Positions 1 to 12,697 of a stretch of 64,000 nt of DNA are shown piece after piece. A program made the position numbers and the translations under genes. The notes below the pieces were generated by a model that was not told the origin of the DNA, did not search any database, and was given only the letters and a program-made list of their open reading frames with translations. This DNA comes from Dryas octopetala (taxonomy: Eukaryota > Streptophyta > Magnoliopsida > Rosales > Rosaceae): the NCBI GenBank assembly GCA_963921425.1, contig OY992839.1, forward strand, positions 20,692,910 through 20,756,909, read 5' to 3'. How positions within the stretch are numbered: position 1 is the stretch's first letter; the number at the start of each line of letters is the position of its first letter.

Positions 1-182
1 GTGGGTACGGAATAAGGGACATTTTTGGAAGTCACAGATGACTGCTGCAAAAGGTTTGCACATACATAATCGTTTAAATGAGCAGGGACTGTTCCCCTCA
101 TTCAGTGTGTCAATATCATGTTTTCTACTTGGAAATTTAATTCCTACTTCCACCTAATTATATTTGAACAAAAAAAATTCAG

Positions 183-1412
183 GTGCTTTTCAGTTGCTGC
201 AGCTTCAAGAAGAAATCCGTCGGCAATTCAAAATGGATGGCAGTGGCCCTGATAATGATGCTGAATCACATATACGCTCAAACAAAGGCACACTGTTGAA
301 CTCGTTGTGGAAATTGAATGTGGTTGACATTGAAATAACGCTCATGCATGTTTGTCAAATGGTTGTGGTTTCTTTAACATCAACAATTAAGATTTCAATA
401 TTTTGTTCACTAGAAGCTGTGCCTTCTGTTGTGAAGAATTCTGTACAATTACTGGTGATCCTTCTCATGATTCAAAATATGCTTTCAGGTGCTACACGAA
501 AATCATGTTAGGAAAGATGAACTTAAAGCTCGTGCCCTGGCGCTAAAACTTCTTGGGAAGATATTTCAGGTGCAATGTATTACAAGTTTCTGCAAATTAG
601 TGAGCAGAAACTGCTTGCTCTTTTCATTAAAGGATACATATATAATATGGTTTTTGTTTTTTTTGATATATCAGTAGTAGAATGATGCTCAAATATATAT
701 GAAGTTAGAAAGGATGCTGAAAGACATGTACAATGTTAAATCAATGATATGTTCTTACATATTATGTAACTTCTAGATTTTTTTTTTTCAAAAAAATTAA
801 CGATAGCAGTAATTTGGTGCTGAACAGATAGTTCACTCTTCAGACAAAAAGGGAAAAAAAACAAAAAAAGATATTTCACTCTGATGACCTGCTGATCACA
901 CTACAACTTTTTCTGGTTTCAGGAGAGAAAGCAGACACGGAATGGTGGAACTTCAAGAAGGAAAAGTGCTGCTGACACAGATGATGATGATGGAAGCAGT
1001 TCTGATAGCAGTAGTGGAGAGGATTCACCACGAGCACTTTCATATAGAACTCCTTTTCTCACTCAGGCATGTTATAAGATTGAGTAATGCTAGATATACC
1101 ACATTGTTACCGCATCTCTAATATAGATGATTATTAGAGATGTTGTACCAACATGGGACAATTAGTTTAATTTTATAAGATTCTATATACCCAATGAAGT
1201 ATATTTTGAAAACATACACTAATGCCTATACTTACTTTTAAGTCTCCAAGCACATGCCTGCATGTAAATACACATAGGAAAGAAGATAATCATATGTAGC
1301 TGATGTGTTCCTTTCTTTTCTTCACTGGCAGGGTATTGGCAGACTCTTCAGATGCCTTTGCAATCCAGCGTTTGATGTTGATGACGAAGAGATTGTGTAC
1401 AAAAGCAAATGA
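183..1412 (+). CDS. 3' portion of an unrecognised multi-exon gene
   Basis: I do not recognise this protein. Three exons chain in phase 0. The first (489-569) encodes HENHVRKDELKARALALKLL after a CAG acceptor. The second (923-1066) encodes a basic stretch followed by an acidic Asp/Ser-rich tract (DDDDGSSSDSSSGED). The third (1332-1412) encodes GIGRLFRCLC...DEEIVYKSK and ends in TGA. The intron after 1066 must use a GC donor (CAG|GCATGT) to keep the frame. An upstream exon from about 183 contains LQLQEEIRRQFK, but its 3' boundary is unclear. The gene starts left of the window. The acidic Ser/Asp-rich tail would suit a nuclear protein, but that is only an inference. The first exon is the least certain. 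Confidence 0.5.
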
Positions 1413-3300
1413 TATGCATGATATATGTATGTACAATAGCCAGAGTTTACGGTGTGAGATGGCAAAGGATGCAAATGATGTACCAGTTATGGTTAATTAG
1501 CTTACGAAGGGTTTTGTATTCATGCCAGGGAATGGCGCAAGCCAGTGTTGTGTGTCACTGTCAATGTATCTATCCATTATTCCATTGCCATCATAATTGT
1601 GGAACAACTCCAATTTAAAATATGTTGAAGCACATTATATATAGTTAATCACAAACATTATATCGTTCACAATAATGAATTTTTCTGTGGTTTGTTATGG
1701 CCAATTGCTCTAAGAAAACAAACTAGCAATTGCTATGTATCTGATGGTGAGTGTTACCCAACAGTCAAAATGGAGGCGTCCTTCTTTGGTTGGAGTGCAA
1801 GGGCGTGCCACTAGCCGGCCACAATATGAAAATGTGTTTTTGTTTTTGACTTAGGTGCAAGGAATTAACTTTCGGATTTCGAGAAAATTTTGAGGGTTAA
1901 AAATATGGAAATTTCAAAGGAGTTAATACTATCCTTACCTGTGAGCAAATTGTTTTCATTAATCTACAAAAGTGATTTACAAGAGGTATTTATAATACAA
2001 GAAAAATTAGGGTTTTAGTTGTGATTAGACTAGATGGCTCTGGGCTAGGAACCTAAAGCACCAGATTTTCACTAACACTACCAAATAAATTAACTTCAAT
2101 AAGAATCCAAGTGAAGAACAACATTTTTATTGAAATTAAAGACATATAAGCTTGATTTAAAATAAATGAAAAAATAAAACAATAAACATAAAAATAAAAT
2201 CGATCACCAAGTCTTGAAATTTACACTCTAAAGTTCATAAAAGTCTTTTCATTTAACAATTTACTTTATACAGACAATGACCATAACAATCAAACCCTAG
2301 CCGCCACCCCAAAAGAAAAAACTCTCTCCTCTCCTCAACCACTCCATGGGGAAGGGTGGCCCTTGTGTTCTCACATATTGCTCCTCCCCTCTCTCCTTTG
2401 TTTTTTTTTTCTTCTTTTTTTCTGTTTTTTTTTTTGTCCTTTGGGATACTCTCCTCTCAATAAGTGAGAGCGTTTCCATTTCTTCTTGCAAGAGAGTCTC
2501 CACCTCTCTTTGTGAGAGTTTTTCCGATTCATTGTCGTGTTGGCAGTGCGATTTGGTTTGTTTTGTGTTTTAATGCTTTCAGGTTTTCTTTGGCGCTTAT
2601 CACAGGTGTTAGGAAGTCACTATTTTCGCCGATATCGGTTATGTTTTCATCGATTACTACTATCTGCTCCGCCACTTTGAGTTACTGTCAGCCTCGATTT
2701 CGAGATGTTGGTAGGATCGTGAATCTAAACGCGACTAATTCACTAATTCCTACGATGCCTCTCTGGCTTCGTTTGGTGGCATGTCGATGTTATGAGATCT
2801 TGAAATTTCTGTGAGCTTTTCTACTCCACTTCTGTGTGTTTTTGTTTCTTATAAGCCTTTGGACTCATATTTTTGTATTATCTATCTTTTTGGCTGTTTT
2901 AATGTAATGATATATTTTGCGCTAAAAAAAAATAAAATCAATGACCTTTTGAAATTTGAATACCACACAATTTTTATACTCTCTCCAAATCTTGATTGAA
3001 TACAAAAGACTCTTATAGATTTTTTAAAAGTCTTAGATTGAATAGCACTAGACTTTCATAAACTCTTTAAAAATCATGATTAAATACTACCATACTTTCA
3101 ATTCCACCGAAATAAAATTCTAATTGAATACACCTCCTAAATGAGTAATTGAAGCCTTTGAGAAAAAATTCATCTTAATTATTACCCTTTAATTCCAAGC
3201 CACGTGACTCGTAAGTAGTAAAACCGAAGACGGACTCTGAGTTGCCTGGGCTTGACTATACCCCATAGCCCACAAAAAGCCCATAGCAGCCCAGCCCAGG
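1413..3300. other. Intergenic region with a possible poly(A)-tailed insertion
   Basis: No convincing gene is seen. Positions 2280-2936 are less AT-rich than their surroundings and contain CT-rich tracts. They end in TGCGCTAAAAAAAAATAAAA, as a poly(A)-tailed retro-insertion or LINE tail would. The ORFs inside are short and unrecognised. Positions 2940-3150 carry loosely similar AT-rich segments containing TTGAATA and TTGATTGAAT. Confidence 0.3.
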
Positions 3301-3850
3301 CAGCCTATAAGACCCATCCCCTCCCTCTTCCTCTTCTTCTTCTATACCGTGCCGCGCGCAGCTCTCTCGTTTATTCCTTCTTTCAGTTCTTCACTTCTTC
3401 TTCGGTCTCTCACTCGCTTCCCAGTTCACAAGTCCTCACTCAAGCTTGGAGCCCTTTTTGAGTTCTGGGCTCTCTGCTCTTTCCCATATACTTTTCAGGT
3501 ATCTCTACTTTTCCTCAAACCCAAAACACCCTATAGCCTATAGGTAGTTTCGGAGAGGTTTTTTTTTTTTTTTTCAATTTTTATTTTCGCAGCTATAAGC
3601 ACTATCTGCTCTTGCCCTTGCTGTTTCCTTTGGTTCGTTTTTTTTTTTTTTTTTTCTGGGTTATGCTTGGCCCTGTTTGAGTGGTTTTTATTCGCTCTTT
3701 GTTTTTGTCTTTTATTTATTTTTGTTGTTTGCTTCAGTTTTGAAATTTGTAAGTACTTTTTAACCAAAAAGAGCCCCTTTGTTTTTTGTGGCCACCCTGC
3801 GTATCTATGTTGCTGGCTGTTTCTTGTAGGTCTCTTTGGCCTTTGTTTTT

Positions 3851-3895
<45 letters not shown>

Positions 3896-4160
3896 CGCTC
3901 GCTCTCTTTTTGGGTTTATAAAATAAATAAACTTCATTTCAAAAGAAGAAGTAAAACAAAAAACTTATTATACAGAAATAAGAGTAATCAAGATTGGAAC
4001 TAGTAGAGATGAGATTTTGTGAAATTAGTATGAAGGTTTAGCCCACCCCATATTTAAAAACGTTGGTCTGCAAATATGTGTGTATATATGTGTCTACATA
4101 TGCATTTATATATATGTTCAATCTGTGCTCACTGCTCAGAGTAATGTGTGGAATCTGTAG
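3300..4160 (+). promoter_or_regulatory. SHMT core promoter, 5'UTR exon and 5'UTR intron
   Basis: A TATA-like CCTATAAGAC lies near 3304. A CT-rich leader follows and ends at CTTTTCAG (3498). GT at 3499 and AG at 4160 (TCTGTAG|GAAGC) fit a leader intron of about 660 bp, placing the SHMT ATG 34 bases into the next exon. The intron contains poly(T) runs and a (CT)n tract. Leader introns are common in plant housekeeping genes. No transcript evidence is available. Confidence 0.55.
3855..3904. repeat. (CT)n microsatellite in SHMT leader intron
   Basis: About 19 CT units are followed by CGCT units. The tract lies in the inferred 5'UTR intron of the SHMT gene and is probably length-polymorphic. Confidence 0.9.
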
Positions 4161-4193
4161 GAAGCTTGTGAGGTATAGCATTTGGAAGCCAAG

Positions 4194-7100
4194 ATGCAGG
4201 CTTGTGGTGGAGCTGCAATGATGGGTTCTCTTCAACAGCCGATTTGGACCAAAGGAACAACTTTCCCAAACAAAGGGCTTAACGGCAGTGGATTTTCACA
4301 TCAAACAAAGCTCAATTGTGTGAAGCCTGGTAGATCTTATTCTTACATTGAAGGAAGCTTGGTTGCTGGGAGGCCATCCTCTTCTGTCTCTGTGCCTGTG
4401 CCTGAAATTGGAGGTAACTATACTACACCATTGAACTGATATCAATTGCTTTTATTTATGTACACCCTTTGTAAATCGTATTGAAATGTGAAATTCCTAA
4501 TGGTCCTAAAATGCATTTTAAGCATTCTGGGATTTCCTGGGTAACTTCTGATATTGCAAACGTTATGGTGTTATATTAGAACTTTTAATGTCGATTTCAC
4601 TTTTTTTAAAAGCGGAAAAAGATGATTGCCTTTTTTCTCCATCTGCCAGAATGGTATCTCATTATCTTCCTCTGCATATTCATCTTTGGAGGTTTTGTAA
4701 TCACTACTGTCAGTATAACTGCAAAACCATTCATCTTTGGAGGTTTTAAATATTCGGCCTATATTTTCCTCACATCTGATGATGAAGTATCAGAGGTATC
4801 ATTTGCTAGTAGCAGGACTTATGTCTGACTTGTTCACGGATTGAATTATTTGATGTACAGGTAGCGGAAGCAGTTTCGTAGACAATGGCTTAAGTGAGGC
4901 TGACCCTGAGGTGCATTCTATTATTCAAAAGGAAAAGGAACGACAGTTCAAGAGCCTTGAGCTTATTGCCTCCGAGAATTTTACCTATCGGGCAGTGATG
5001 GAGGCAGTTGGCTCATGTCTCACCAACAAGTATTCAGAAGGGTTACCTGGTAAAAGGTACACATACTCTGAGTTATGTGAGTGCAATTGATACCTTATAT
5101 TAAAATAATTATGCTTGATATAACTTAGAGTTTGATTATACATTTCAGGTATTATGGTGGCAATGAGCACATTGATGAGCTGGAGACACTATGCCAACAA
5201 AGGGCTCTAGATGCATTTCACTTAGATGGAAAGAAGTGGGGTGTTAATGTTCAACCATTATCTGGTTCTCCTGCTAATTTCGAGGTTTATACTGCAGTTC
5301 TTAATCCGCATGACCGTATCATGGTAAGTTGTCTCCTTGGCTTTGTTTTATCCTTTCTTGTTGGTGCCCTTGCAAGCATGAATGTACTAAAATGTGCATG
5401 TAACTTAGGGTTTGGACTTGCCTCATGGGGGACATTTGTCTCATGGTTTTATGACTCCTAAAAGACGAGTATCAGGCACATCCATTTATTTTGAGTCCAT
5501 GCCTTATCGACTTGATGAATCAACAGGTGCTGCATTTTGTTTTTCGATAAGAAAGATGCTGTCTTTCTAATTTACTTAGTACAAAATGGTTATTCACTTG
5601 GAATGATGGTGGTTCTTTTTTCTCAAACACAGGTCTGGTTGATTATGACATGCTTGAGAAAACAGCCAACCTATTTCGACCAAAACTCATTATTGCTGGG
5701 GCTAGTGCTTATCCTCGAGATTTTGACTATCCTCGCATGAGGAAGGTTAGTATTTATGTGTTTATTCCTATTAAGATAATTTTCGTTCACAGCAAATAAT
5801 ATGAAGTTAATTCTTCTCTTAAAAAATATATACGAAATTCATTATTATTTATAAGTACTATGTTCTTCTTTGGCAACTGATCAATTACATCTCATTTGCA
5901 TCGGAAGATTGCAAACGATGTTGGTGCTTTTCTCATGATGGATATGGCTCACATAAGTGGGCTTGTTGCTACTTCTGTTGTTGCCAATCCTTTTGACTAC
6001 TGTGATATTGTGACCACAACAACACACAAGGTAATTTTAAAACTTGTGTATTTATATTTCACTAAATGTTATCAAATCCAAGAGGTTCATATAAGTGTAC
6101 TTGTTGTATATATTTACAAGTGTCACTTTGTTCTCCTAGATTCAGTATACTTCATAAATAGCCTTAGAGTTTAAACATAGAAAATCATGTGCCTTCTTTG
6201 TTGTAATCCACATTTGGATTGTTCGAGTAATTTTAGACATTTCTCTTCAGTCTCTAAGGGGTCCACGAGGTGGAATGATCTTCTTCAAGAAGGATCCTGT
6301 CCTTGGGGTTGATTTAGAATCTGCCATCAACAATGCTGTTTTTCCAGGTTTACAGGTCAGTTGAACTTGTTGCATGATATGGCCAAAAAAAAAAAAAAAA
6401 AGAACTTGTTCATGATAACAAATCTGAACTTTAGCTAATTGTTTATTTATTTCTGTAAGTTTGAATTTAGATATAAAAATAATAAAAGGCTTGAGTACTT
6501 TATGCAGGGTGGTCCTCATAACCACACTATTGCGGGCCTTACAGTTTGTTTATACTTTGCACAATCCCCAGAATATAAGGTTTACCAGAACAAGGTACCG
6601 CAATTATCCTATGTTCTCATGTAAAAATGGTAAAAGGCATGTCCTAAGTTAGTGTGCCTACTCTACCTTGTAGGTGCTCTCTAATTGTAGGGCTCTTGCA
6701 AGCCGATTGATCGAACTTGGATACAAACTGGTTTCTGGTGGAACTGATAACCACCTGGTTCTTGTGGATCTGCGGCCTTTGGTAAGTTTCAAGCTTATTT
6801 ATTAATTTATTTGTTTCAATTTTTTGGTACGGATTTCTTGTTGCTGCTTATATGAGAATTTGTCCTGAAATGTGGACATTTAGCTATTGTTTCTATTTCG
6901 ACATATATTTTTTTTAAAAGGTTAGCATTCCAAGGTTATGAAAAAAAATATCATCAGTGAGGTGACTTATGACTCCACTAATTTTATTGCATGGGGTTTG
7001 TTTTGGCTAGACAAGTTTTTTTTTTTTTTTAAAGGAATGTTCCTGTGTCCTATTCCTTGCCTGAGCTTAGGCTTTCTTGTTTTGTGGATGAAAATGTAAG

Positions 7101-8615
7101 ATTGTGACATCATAGATCATAATTATTCTCTTATGCTATGTTATCAAATATAGAGTTTATCTGCCAATTAGATAAGCATCCAAATTAAGGTTGAATCCTT
7201 TATAATAATTCATAAGCATATATATATATATATATTTAACAATGTTATTTGGCATTTCCTACAGGGTATTGATGGAGCTCGAGTGGAGAAAATTCTTGAC
7301 ATGGCTTCTATCACCCTTAACAAAAATTCAGTACCAGGTGAGTCTAAGAGCAACTCCAATCCCCCCTCAAACCTTTCCCTAAATTTAAATTTGAGGAAAA
7401 ATAAATCAAAACTCACCTCCAACCCTTCCCCAAACTTTCCCCAAATCAAGTTGGATGGATAGGGAGCCCCAAATCAAGTTGTGAGATTTGAAGGAAAAAA
7501 TATGGAGGGAAGTGTTTTGGAGGGAATAAATAAATAAATGATATTTTTGGGATTTTAAAAAATATTTGGGAGAAAATTTAACATTACCATTGGAGTACTC
7601 TTCCCTAAATTTAACTTTTACTTTAATTTATCAACAAATTTGAGGAATATATAGGGAAATGATTGGAGATGCTCAGGGTCCATTTAGACGAAAATAAAAA
7701 GAAAGGTTTGGAGCTGAGAATAGGCTAAAATTAGTTAAGGAAATTATAAAGCATGTATTTGAAATGGATCAGGTTCATGAGCCATACCATTTTACATACC
7801 ATTTTTACACCCGTTCGGCAAGGCGACGACACGGTGCTGATACGATGTTGCAGTCGACATTTACTGCAGCCAGTTGGAGTCTACACAGTGCCAGCACGAT
7901 GATTGGAATTGACATTTGCTGGAATTTTGTTTGCCAACATCGTGCCGGCACCGTGTCGACTCCTTGCCGAAGGGGTGTAAAAATGGTATGTAAAATGGTG
8001 TGGCTCATGAACCTGACCTGACCCATTTGAAATAACTAAATACAATTATTTGAAATGGATTTGAAGAACTACGTACCAGGAATCATTTGAAATGCATGTG
8101 TTTTCTTTTTCTTCTAATTCAAATATGTGTTTATATAGATTGCCATCCAACCAATTTAACTATACAACATTAACTATATTCCTAGATTCATATATAAGAA
8201 AGGGTTTTAGGCTATTATTTTGGTTTAAGAGCTACTTGCCTATCTTTGATGGTCAATCTTATTCTGTATGTGTAGTTCTGTATTTATTTGTTTTTCACCC
8301 TTTTTTGTTGAACTTACACCTGTAATGTTTAATGCAAAAGGCGATAAAAGCGCCCTAATGCCAGGTGGCATTCGCATTGGAACACCTGCTATGACGACGA
8401 GAGGATTCACTGAAAAAGAGTTCATAGCAACTGCAGACTATATTCACGAGGGTGTCCAGATAACAATTGATGCTAAACGTGCTGTCTCAGGATCTAAGCT
8501 CCAAGATTTTATGAAGTTTGTAGCTTCCCCTGAATTCTCACTAATGGATCGAGTGTCAGATTTGCGAACCAGAGTTGAAGCTCTTACCACCCAGTTCCCT
8601 ATGCCTGGAGTATAA
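4194..8615 (+). CDS. SHM3: Serine hydroxymethyltransferase, probably plastid isoform
   Basis: PLP enzyme that interconverts serine plus tetrahydrofolate with glycine plus 5,10-methylene-THF. Eleven exons join in frame: 4194-4413, 4861-5056, 5149-5323, 5409-5526, 5633-5745, 5908-6030, 6251-6355, 6508-6594, 6674-6781, 7265-7337, 8341-8615. All introns are GT-AG. The total of 1593 nt gives 530 aa, close to the plant plastid isoform. The PLP-lysine motif [14 protein letters not shown] spans the exon 6/7 junction (Lys315). Other family blocks are [38 protein letters not shown] and [11 protein letters not shown]. The first 80 or so residues are Ser/Gly-rich, acid-poor and absent from cytosolic SHMT, so they look like a chloroplast transit peptide. 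The ATG at 4194 is the first in frame. The gene looks intact; the SHM3 assignment rests on the leader and is less sure than SHMT itself. Confidence 0.95.
7348..7674. mobile_element. MITE in SHMT intron 10 (GAGCATCTCCAATC-type ends)
   Basis: The left end GAGCAACTCCAATC (7348-7361) is inverted at the right as GATTGGAGATGCTC (7661-7674). The interior repeats AAATTTAAATTTGAGG-like segments in inverted order. Ends of this kind are typical of small non-autonomous DNA elements in plant introns. I see no clear target-site duplication, so the superfamily is open; Harbinger-like is possible. Confidence 0.6.
7766..8024. mobile_element. Palindromic MULE-type MITE in SHMT intron 10
   Basis: Inverted arms of more than 65 bp run from GGATCAGGTTCATGAGCC to GGCTCATGAACC...GACCC. 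They pair across CCATTTTACATACCATTT and CGGCAAGG...CGACACGGTGC. The right arm has a 5-bp GACCT duplication. Both sides carry ATTTGAAAT (7757-7765 and 8025-8033), a 9-bp duplication typical of Mutator-like elements. The same 9-mer also occurs by chance nearby, so the duplication is slightly less secure. Confidence 0.75.
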
Positions 8616-9437
8616 AAAGTAGTATACATAGTTAGACACAGATCAACCTTCTCATGAGGATGGAAATGCAACTTTAATTACTTATGTTGTTGCTTTTTAT
8701 GTATGCACAACTATCTTAAAAGGTAGCACTCCGCCTGGATTACAACTTTCTGGTTTGGCATGGCAAATTGAAAAATTACAAGCTGTTTTTGTTTATGCTA
8801 AATATTCAACTTCGATTTTGTTCTCGTTTGAAGATGAGTACGTCAAGTGTATGAACTACTATATAAATATTTAATGCGATGAGGCAGTTATCTTAGAGTT
8901 AATGCTCACCTTATAATTCCATGCAGGATAGGGCCTATAGTTGCACGTTCTGAAGCACTTGAATTGGGCTGCAAGAAATCTTTTTAATGGGTTTCTCCTA
9001 ACAAATGCTCAGCCTCTGCGTTTGTTGCTGGAATATTATTTGGGTTTTCCAAAGGAAACTTCTTATATGGTGTTTAAGTGAATGATTTCGACATAGTACA
9101 AAACAAGACTGAAGAAAAAAGGTGTCAAGGCAATTTAACTATAGTTGTATGTTTGTTTGGATGGAAAAAGCCCCGACTATTTTCTCAAAAACTGTATGGC
9201 TCGTCTCTTCCACACACGGTAATCAAATATGGTGGTTTCCAGTAACCCAAGCACTGCATAATTTCATAAATCAAAAGCTGTAACATAAGTTAAAGGTATT
9301 TCTCAAAGTCCTTGGGTTCCAACAAATGGCTGTCCATTTGCAGCCAATCTTTTACATCTCAACACAAACATATGTACTGTGGCTTAGTGTTCTCAGCCTT
9401 TCAAACACAGTTTAGATCGTTGCCCAAATCCTCATTT
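8616..9437. other. Convergent 3' intergenic region between SHMT and SKP2-like genes
   Basis: This 0.8-kb stretch should hold the 3'UTRs of both convergent genes. No ORF, repeat or structured RNA is evident. Confidence 0.6.
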
Positions 9438-12400
9438 TTAGTGAGCCGAATGAGGAATAGCGTTGGCTGTACGGTGAGCTTGGACAGCACAGGCACAATG
9501 CACAGATGTCAAGTTCAAACAGCCACTCATGATGAGGGAATGCCTTCCAGAGCAGGTATGAAGTGCCGGAAATGAGTCGCACACTGCCTGAACAGCCGAA
9601 GGGGTGAGTGCCGTGCATTGGCTTATGTTGAGAGTCCTAAGCCCTTCCTCATCATTCCTGCCTTTCCTGGATTCCCACATTTCTGCAGGCTTGTTTTTCA
9701 CCAGACTCTGGGCCAAGGAATACATTGCTCTGTCTGTAATGTTCTGACAGTAGTAGAGGCCAAGGGACCTCAGATGAGGACACCTGTTTGCCAAAGCTAT
9801 TACACTGTCATCTGCAACAAAAGAATAAAGACATCAACAGTGGTTCACTGTAAAATAAACCAGATAATTTACAATAGAAGCAGGAAACTTAATACAACAT
9901 GTTCAATTGCTTATCATTCAAGTATAATGGCTCCTCTTCGACCCAAAAAACAAAAAGAAAACCCCTTTTTAGTTCAATACTACCAAAGTTCACATCATTT
10001 TTATTCATGCTGTTACATCTAGATGAATACAGGTTGATTATTTCGATTGGTAGTAACTTACAAGCATAAAAAGAAATCCTTCAAAAGTTGGTAAAAATGA
10101 GAGAAATTTGTATAATATACCACTTTAAATATTTTTTGATTGTTTATACTGACAACTCATTCTCTAGTATCTTGTTGGCACATTTAATTAGATATACACA
10201 TCAAATTTTATAGGACCCTCCATTTGGAGGCCATGAAAGGTCAGCCTAAGCATCTAATAAATGTTGTGATCAACTCATAAGGCATTTAACTCGAGACAAA
10301 AAGAAATGGCTACCATAGGATAACACTGGATAGTAATACTCAGAAACAGTATGGCAGAGACTTAACTCTAAGCAACTTGTCATAATAGCAGCATCTATTC
10401 CTTTGCAATGTACAAGATCAATGATTACATGTGCAATATGAAATTGGAGGAATATGAGCACCAAAAACAACTATAGCAGGCAAATTTTCTTATCTCTACT
10501 GTATGAAAAATACCTGTTATCTGAACACAGCCACACAAGTCCACAATTCTGAGATCTGGGCATCCATATGCCAAACTCATAACTCCAACATCACTTACAT
10601 CCTCACACCAACCAAGATTCAGACACTGCAACTGATTGCAGTAACGTCCAATAGCCTGCAGATAATTTTAAAATATTGATAAAACCATCTTAGTTAAGAC
10701 ACATGAAAAACAATCAATATCTCATCTTTACCTGCAATGCCTTGTCTGATGCAGCTCTGACACATCCACAAAGATTTAGAACTTTCAATTTTCGGCAAAA
10801 ACCAACCAGATATTCAACAGCAATGTCACTGAATGCTGAACACCCGCTGATGTTGAGTTTTGTAAGATTAGGACACCCATGAGCTAAGGCATACAGGGAG
10901 CGGTCACTGAGCTTGAAGCTTTTACTGAGGTCCAGGACCTGCAGATCATGACAGAAGTTTGCAATGCTCTGAACAGCATTATCCTCAAGTTGGGGCTTAT
11001 CCTGACGTAGTTTTAGAGTTTGTAATCTCGTCAACTTAGGAGCAAGAGATAGGACCAAGTTGTTCATGTCCTTGGTGCACCTGAAAAAATAGTTGATAAG
11101 CAAGTTATCATTAGATTGGTATTCAGGACCTTACATAAAAACAGTGCACAAACCTTAAACCAATTCATAAAAATCCTCTAGAATTCTTTCATGTCACTCA
11201 TTTCCTTTCTGGAAACAAAGACAGAGGATTAGTATCTGGGGAAAGTCAACCCCCTACCCAAAGGCCAAAGCATAGTCATATGCTTTTAATACTCTAAATT
11301 TCCTAAGATTTTTTAGTTCCCTTCTGAAACATCTTTAATTCAGCATCCTAAAAGAGGTTTTCCTTCGCTTCCTTCCATCAAAGTGTTAGACAACCACTGG
11401 CTAGCATGGTATCACGGAGGAAGATCCTGAGTTCGAATCCTAGCAATTGCAAAACCTTCCAATATAAGTTGAATTTCACATGTTGGGTTTTAATGGTGGA
11501 AAGAGACCCACATGTGAGGGTGAATGTTAGAATATAAAATACTTTTTGGCCCACATCCTAATAGCTTGACCTTTTGGGAATAGTGGTAAACCAACGAACT
11601 TTACCACTAAGAAACTTGTGCTTTAAAATAATTGAACCCATTTTCACCTTAGCAAGCAAGCTTACAACTCTGTCAGTTAAGCATCGTAATTCTACATACG
11701 TATCCCCCTTTTGTGTTGGGTTGGTAATGGTAAGGGAAGAGGGAAGGAGGAGGAAACTGAGAAAAAAAAATTGACCCATGATAACCAGAAAATACCTTGT
11801 GAGTTCAGTCTACACACATAATTGCCAACAAGTTGGATCTCAAAATACCTTGTGAGTTCACAATAAGATAATGTAGCAACACTTGTAAGAATCTATTTCT
11901 TCCAATTAAATCAATTTCCATGTAAGATATTAATGATGAATTTCCTCTATATAGAAGGCACTGACTTTATAGCGGGAAAAAAAGAAAAACAAAGTGAGAT
12001 CAGTGACCACAAATTCGGGGATATAAATAAAACTCCATGATAATATAGAAGGCTAACTTAAAATTTGGATACGATTGTGTTTAGATAAAAAATGAACTCC
12101 AAATAACTTCATTAAAAGCATTTCACCAACTCGAAGAAGTGAGACTAGACTTAATATTTCTTTGTATCATCAAACACAATTTTTCACGAATTTGTATGCC
12201 ACTGCAACAACAATTCAAGCTTACTTCTTGATGTTATAGGTTATAAATTAACAAACACAAGCAGCAAACTACAATAAAAACAAACAAACAAATTAACAGC
12301 AGAAAAGAGATAGAGAGTATTTTTTGGGTACAAACAGAGAGCAAAACATCTACCATGAGAGGGAGAGACGAGTAAGGCCCAAGCAAACAGCATCTCTCCA

Positions 12401-12619
12401 ACCACGACAGACTCCGGAAGCAACGATGACCGTCTGATCATCCACAAGTGCAAGGATTTGCAGAAGGAGCTCCATGGGAATATCCTTCCAATTAGTGATC
12501 ACCCTTCCTTCCATTTTCACTTTCCCACCACCAATACCAATACCAATACCACCAACCATCATAAGCTTCTCAAAGCACAAGTTCAAGTCCTCAGTCTTGA
12601 AGTTTTCTTTTCCAACCAT
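9438..12619 (-). CDS. SKP2A: F-box/LRR protein, SKP2A/B type
   Basis: Substrate-recognition subunit of an SCF ubiquitin ligase; plant SKP2A/B act on cell-cycle regulators in the nucleus. Minus-strand exons are 12619-12354, 11080-10732, 10655-10514 and 9811-9438. They join in frame to 1131 nt (376 aa), near the known 360 or so. Residues 44-80 (WKDIPMELLLQILALVDDQ, then ASGVCRGWRDAV) are the F-box that binds SKP1. Residues about 95-350 hold Cys-containing LRRs such as CPNLTKLNISGCSAFSD, LQCLNLGWCEDVSD and LRSLGLYYCQNITD. A leader intron (13721 GT to 12698 AG) is likely, with the promoter near 13760-13800. An alternative start at Met36 just before the F-box is possible; I chose the first ATG. 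The SKP2A versus SKP2B assignment is uncertain. Confidence 0.92.
11385..11545 (+). mobile_element. tRNA-derived SINE-like fragment in SKP2 intron 1
   Basis: GGCTAGCATGGTATCACGG resembles a Pol III A box. Downstream, GAGTTCGAATCC matches the B-box consensus GGTTCGANTCC with one difference. The tail carries CACATGTGAGGG and GTTAGAATATAAA, sequences often seen after tRNA-related heads in plant SINEs. Boundaries and target duplication are not resolved. Confidence 0.45.
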
Positions 12620-12697
12620 TTCAAACCCTCCTCAGTCCAAAACCCACCACCGCCTTTCACAAAAGAACAGAGAATTCTTCCTCGTTTGTGTCACCAG

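Noticed and set aside
9618..10022. Plus-strand 134-codon ORF
   Set aside because: Overlaps exon 4 of the SKP2-like gene on the other strand; shadow frame.
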